NCBI RefSeq assembly: GCF_024519455.1
Contig: NZ_JALJRY010000005.1
Location: 206,210-270,209 of the forward strand
Reading direction: 5' to 3'
Length of the DNA stretch: 64,000 nt
Origin: Streptomyces sp. STR69
Lineage (GTDB): Bacteria > Actinomycetota > Actinomycetes > Streptomycetales > Streptomycetaceae
Every line of letters begins with the position of its first letter. Positions within the stretch are counted from its first letter, which is position 1. The notes below the pieces were generated by a model that was given only the letters and a program-made list of their open reading frames with translations, had not been told where the DNA came from and ran no database searches. The position numbers were made by a program, and so were the translations under genes. Of this stretch, positions 62,316 to 64,000 are shown one piece after another.

Positions 62316-63878
62316 GTGTTCTTGAGACTCCTCTGCGCTCGGCCGCACCGGCTGAGAAACGCGACCCTGGCCGCACTGTCGGCGCTCGTGACCGTCCTCG
62401 CGCTGGCCGTAGGCGTTCCGCAGGCGTCGGCAGCCACCTCGCTCCCGTGCGACATCTACGCCACCGCCGGGACACCGTGCGTCGCCGCGCACAGTCTCGT
62501 CCGGGCGCTCTACTCGTCGTACAACGGCTCGCTGTACCAGGTGCAGCGCGCCTCCGACAGCGCCACCGCGAACATCGGGCTGCTGGCGGCCGGGGGATAT
62601 GCCAACGCGGCGGCCCAGGACTCGTTCTGTTCCGGTACGACGTGCATCATCACCAAGATCTACGACCAGTCGGCGCGCCACAACGACCTCACGATCGAGG
62701 GTGCGGGCGGGGCCGGCGTGGCCGATGTCGGGGCGCCCGCGGACGCCCTGCCGGTGACCGTCGGCGGGCACCAGGTCTACGGGCTGGAGATCTCGGCCGG
62801 GATGGGCTACCGCGACAACTCCACCTCGGGCGTGGCGACGAACGGCGCCGCCGAGGGGATGTACATGGTGACCTCGGGCACGCACGTCAACGGCAGTTGC
62901 TGCTTCGACTACGGCAACGCCGAGACCAACAACCAGGACACCGGCAACGGGCACATGGACGCGATCAACTTCGGTACCGAGTGCTGGTTCGCGCCCTGCT
63001 ACGGCAGTGGCCCCTGGGTGCAGGCCGACCTGGAGAACGGGCTGTTCCAGTCGGACTCCGGGTACAGCAAGAACACGGCGAACACCGGCACCGGGGCGAT
63101 ACCGTTCGTCACCGCTTTGCTGAAAAACAACGGTCAGGACCATTTCGCGCTGAAATACGGAAACGCCCAGTCGGGGAGTCTCACGACCACCTATTCCGGG
63201 GGTGAACCCACCACGAGCGGTTACTCGCCCATGCACCAGGAGGGCGCGATCGTCCTGGGCACCGGCGGGGACAACAGCAACGGCTCCATCGGGTCGTTCT
63301 TCGAGGGCGTCATGACGGCCGGCATCCCGACGGACGCCGCCGACAACTCCGTACAGGCCAACATCGTGTCCGTCGGCTACGGCGGCTCGACCGGGACCAC
63401 CGGGACGCTCGCGGCCGGTTCGGAGATCTCGCTGCGGGCGACGACCTCGTGCTGCACGGCCGACTACATCCGCCACCAGAACAACGCGGCGGTCCTCTCG
63501 GCCATCACGTCCAGCAGCGCGGCGCTCGACAAGGGCGACGCCACCTGGATCGTCCGCAGGGGTCTGGCCGACAGCTCCTGCTACTCCTTCGAGTCGCGGA
63601 ACTACCCCGGCGACTTCCTGCGCCACTACAACTACCAGCTCTACCGCCAACCCATGGTCGGCACCGCGCAGTTCAGACAGGACGCCACGTTCTGCGCCTC
63701 GACCGGCAAGAGCGGCACGGGCACCTCGTTCGCGTCGTACAACTACCCGACCAGATATCTCCGGCACTACAACTACAACGTCTACATAGCGAGCGACGGC
63801 GGCTCGAACGCCTTCGACAGCGCCACCTCGTGGACGGACGACGTGAGTTGGGTGGTCACGGCTCCCTGGGCGCCGTAG
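62316..63878 (+). CDS. secreted GH54 alpha-L-arabinofuranosidase with CBM42
   Basis: A Sec signal peptide (LAALSALVTVLALAVGVPQA, cleaved at ASA) precedes a GH54 catalytic domain with LPCDIYATAGTPCVAAHSLV, INFGTECWFAPCYGSGPWVQ (likely nucleophile E) and GTGGDNSNGSIGSFFEGVM, followed by a C-terminal CBM42/AbfB arabinose-binding domain (SFESRNYPGDFLRHYNYQLY; SYNYPTRYLRHYNYNVYI). It removes arabinose from arabinoxylan or arabinan. GTG 62316 follows GAGGT. 520 aa. It lies between two parts of a two-component pair, and its 3' end overlaps the kinase gene. Confidence 0.9.
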   Translation: MFLRLLCARPHRLRNATLAALSALVTVLALAVGVPQASAATSLPCDIYATAGTPCVAAHSLVRALYSSYNGSLYQVQRASDSATANIGLLAAGGYANAAAQDSFCSGTTCIITKIYDQSARHNDLTIEGAGGAGVADVGAPADALPVTVGGHQVYGLEISAGMGYRDNSTSGVATNGAAEGMYMVTSGTHVNGSCCFDYGNAETNNQDTGNGHMDAINFGTECWFAPCYGSGPWVQADLENGLFQSDSGYSKNTANTGTGAIPFVTALLKNNGQDHFALKYGNAQSGSLTTTYSGGEPTTSGYSPMHQEGAIVLGTGGDNSNGSIGSFFEGVMTAGIPTDAADNSVQANIVSVGYGGSTGTTGTLAAGSEISLRATTSCCTADYIRHQNNAAVLSAITSSSAALDKGDATWIVRRGLADSSCYSFESRNYPGDFLRHYNYQLYRQPMVGTAQFRQDATFCASTGKSGTGTSFASYNYPTRYLRHYNYNVYIASDGGSNAFDSATSWTDDVSWVVTAPWAP

Positions 63879-64000
63879 CCACCACGAAGGACGTCAAGTC
63901 GGTTGCCTCCACCGGGAGTTCGGCGGTCACCGTGAAGCCGCCGCGCGGTGACGGGCCGGCCCGCAGGGAGCCGCCCGCCGCCGCGAGGCGTTCGGTGAGC
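63856..64000 (-). CDS. C-terminal end of a sensor histidine kinase (partial)
   Basis: The last 47 codons read LTERLAAAGGSLRAGPSPRG, then GFTVTAELPVEAT, the end of the HATPase_c domain of a NarL-system kinase (GL-x-ERLAAAGG-x-L box). It runs off the right edge. Its stop lies 23 bases within the GH54 gene. Normally such kinases lie immediately upstream of their response regulator; here the regulator is 1.8 kb downstream on the same strand. Confidence 0.8.
   Translation of the reverse strand, partial: LTERLAAAGGSLRAGPSPRGGFTVTAELPVEATDLTSFVVATAPREP

Overview
The window looks like chromosomal DNA of a Streptomyces or a close relative. It has very high GC, strong codon-position bias, frequent GTG/TTG starts, several genes with a -10 box six bases before ATG, and typical streptomycete families (MmyB-like HTH regulators, TerD, SigE-type sigma factors, a GT87-PAP2 fusion, SpoIIE-type phosphatase, DUF1992, CU044_5270). 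No tRNA, rRNA, insertion sequence, prophage or CRISPR array was found.

Layout. 1-16.5 kb: an HTH/SDR chimera at the left edge, then housekeeping and membrane genes (ketopantoate reductase-like, DedA, Cu/Zn SOD-like, FAD protein, PhoD phosphatase, secreted HNH nuclease), a TMEM165/GDT1 Mn/Ca transporter behind a yybP-ykoY riboswitch, a HAD phosphatase followed by a 14-bp minisatellite, and an MFS pump with a C-terminal winged helix. 16.5-27.4 kb: O-methyltransferase, GT87-PAP2 fusion, SDR/HTH divergent pair coupled to a dehydratase, a decayed trypsin-like gene, lipoproteins, and an SDR/LysR divergent pair. 27.3-30 kb: divergent thiolase and CYP125-type P450. 30-42 kb: TerD, YoaK, SLT protein, kinase, binding protein, a sigma factor/CU044_5270 pair, hydrolase, SpoIIE phosphatase and a STAND ATPase. 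42-50 kb: MBL hydrolase, aldehyde dehydrogenase, ferredoxin, a KstR-type TetR repressor, and a glycosyltransferase/methyltransferase/toroid-protein operon. 50-64 kb: small membrane and lipoproteins, an F420-type LLM oxidoreductase, amidase, two MFS pumps, a lipid-transfer thiolase, a SigE-type pair, and a response regulator whose kinase is separated from it by a GH54 arabinofuranosidase.

How it fits together. The main theme is a dispersed steroid/sterol side-chain regulon. A KstR-like repressor is encoded here, and sequences matching the published KstR box TNNAACNNGTTNNA lie before the glycosyltransferase operon and the lipid-transfer thiolase (exact) and between the thiolase and CYP125 (two sites with one mismatch each). 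A second operator-like palindrome, CTGAYGGAYCGTCAG, sits just upstream of CYP125, the aldehyde dehydrogenase and the LLM oxidoreductase, with a looser version before the lipid-transfer thiolase. Ring-degradation genes (KstD, Ksh, Hsa, Mce) are absent from the window, so what the regulon acts on is open.
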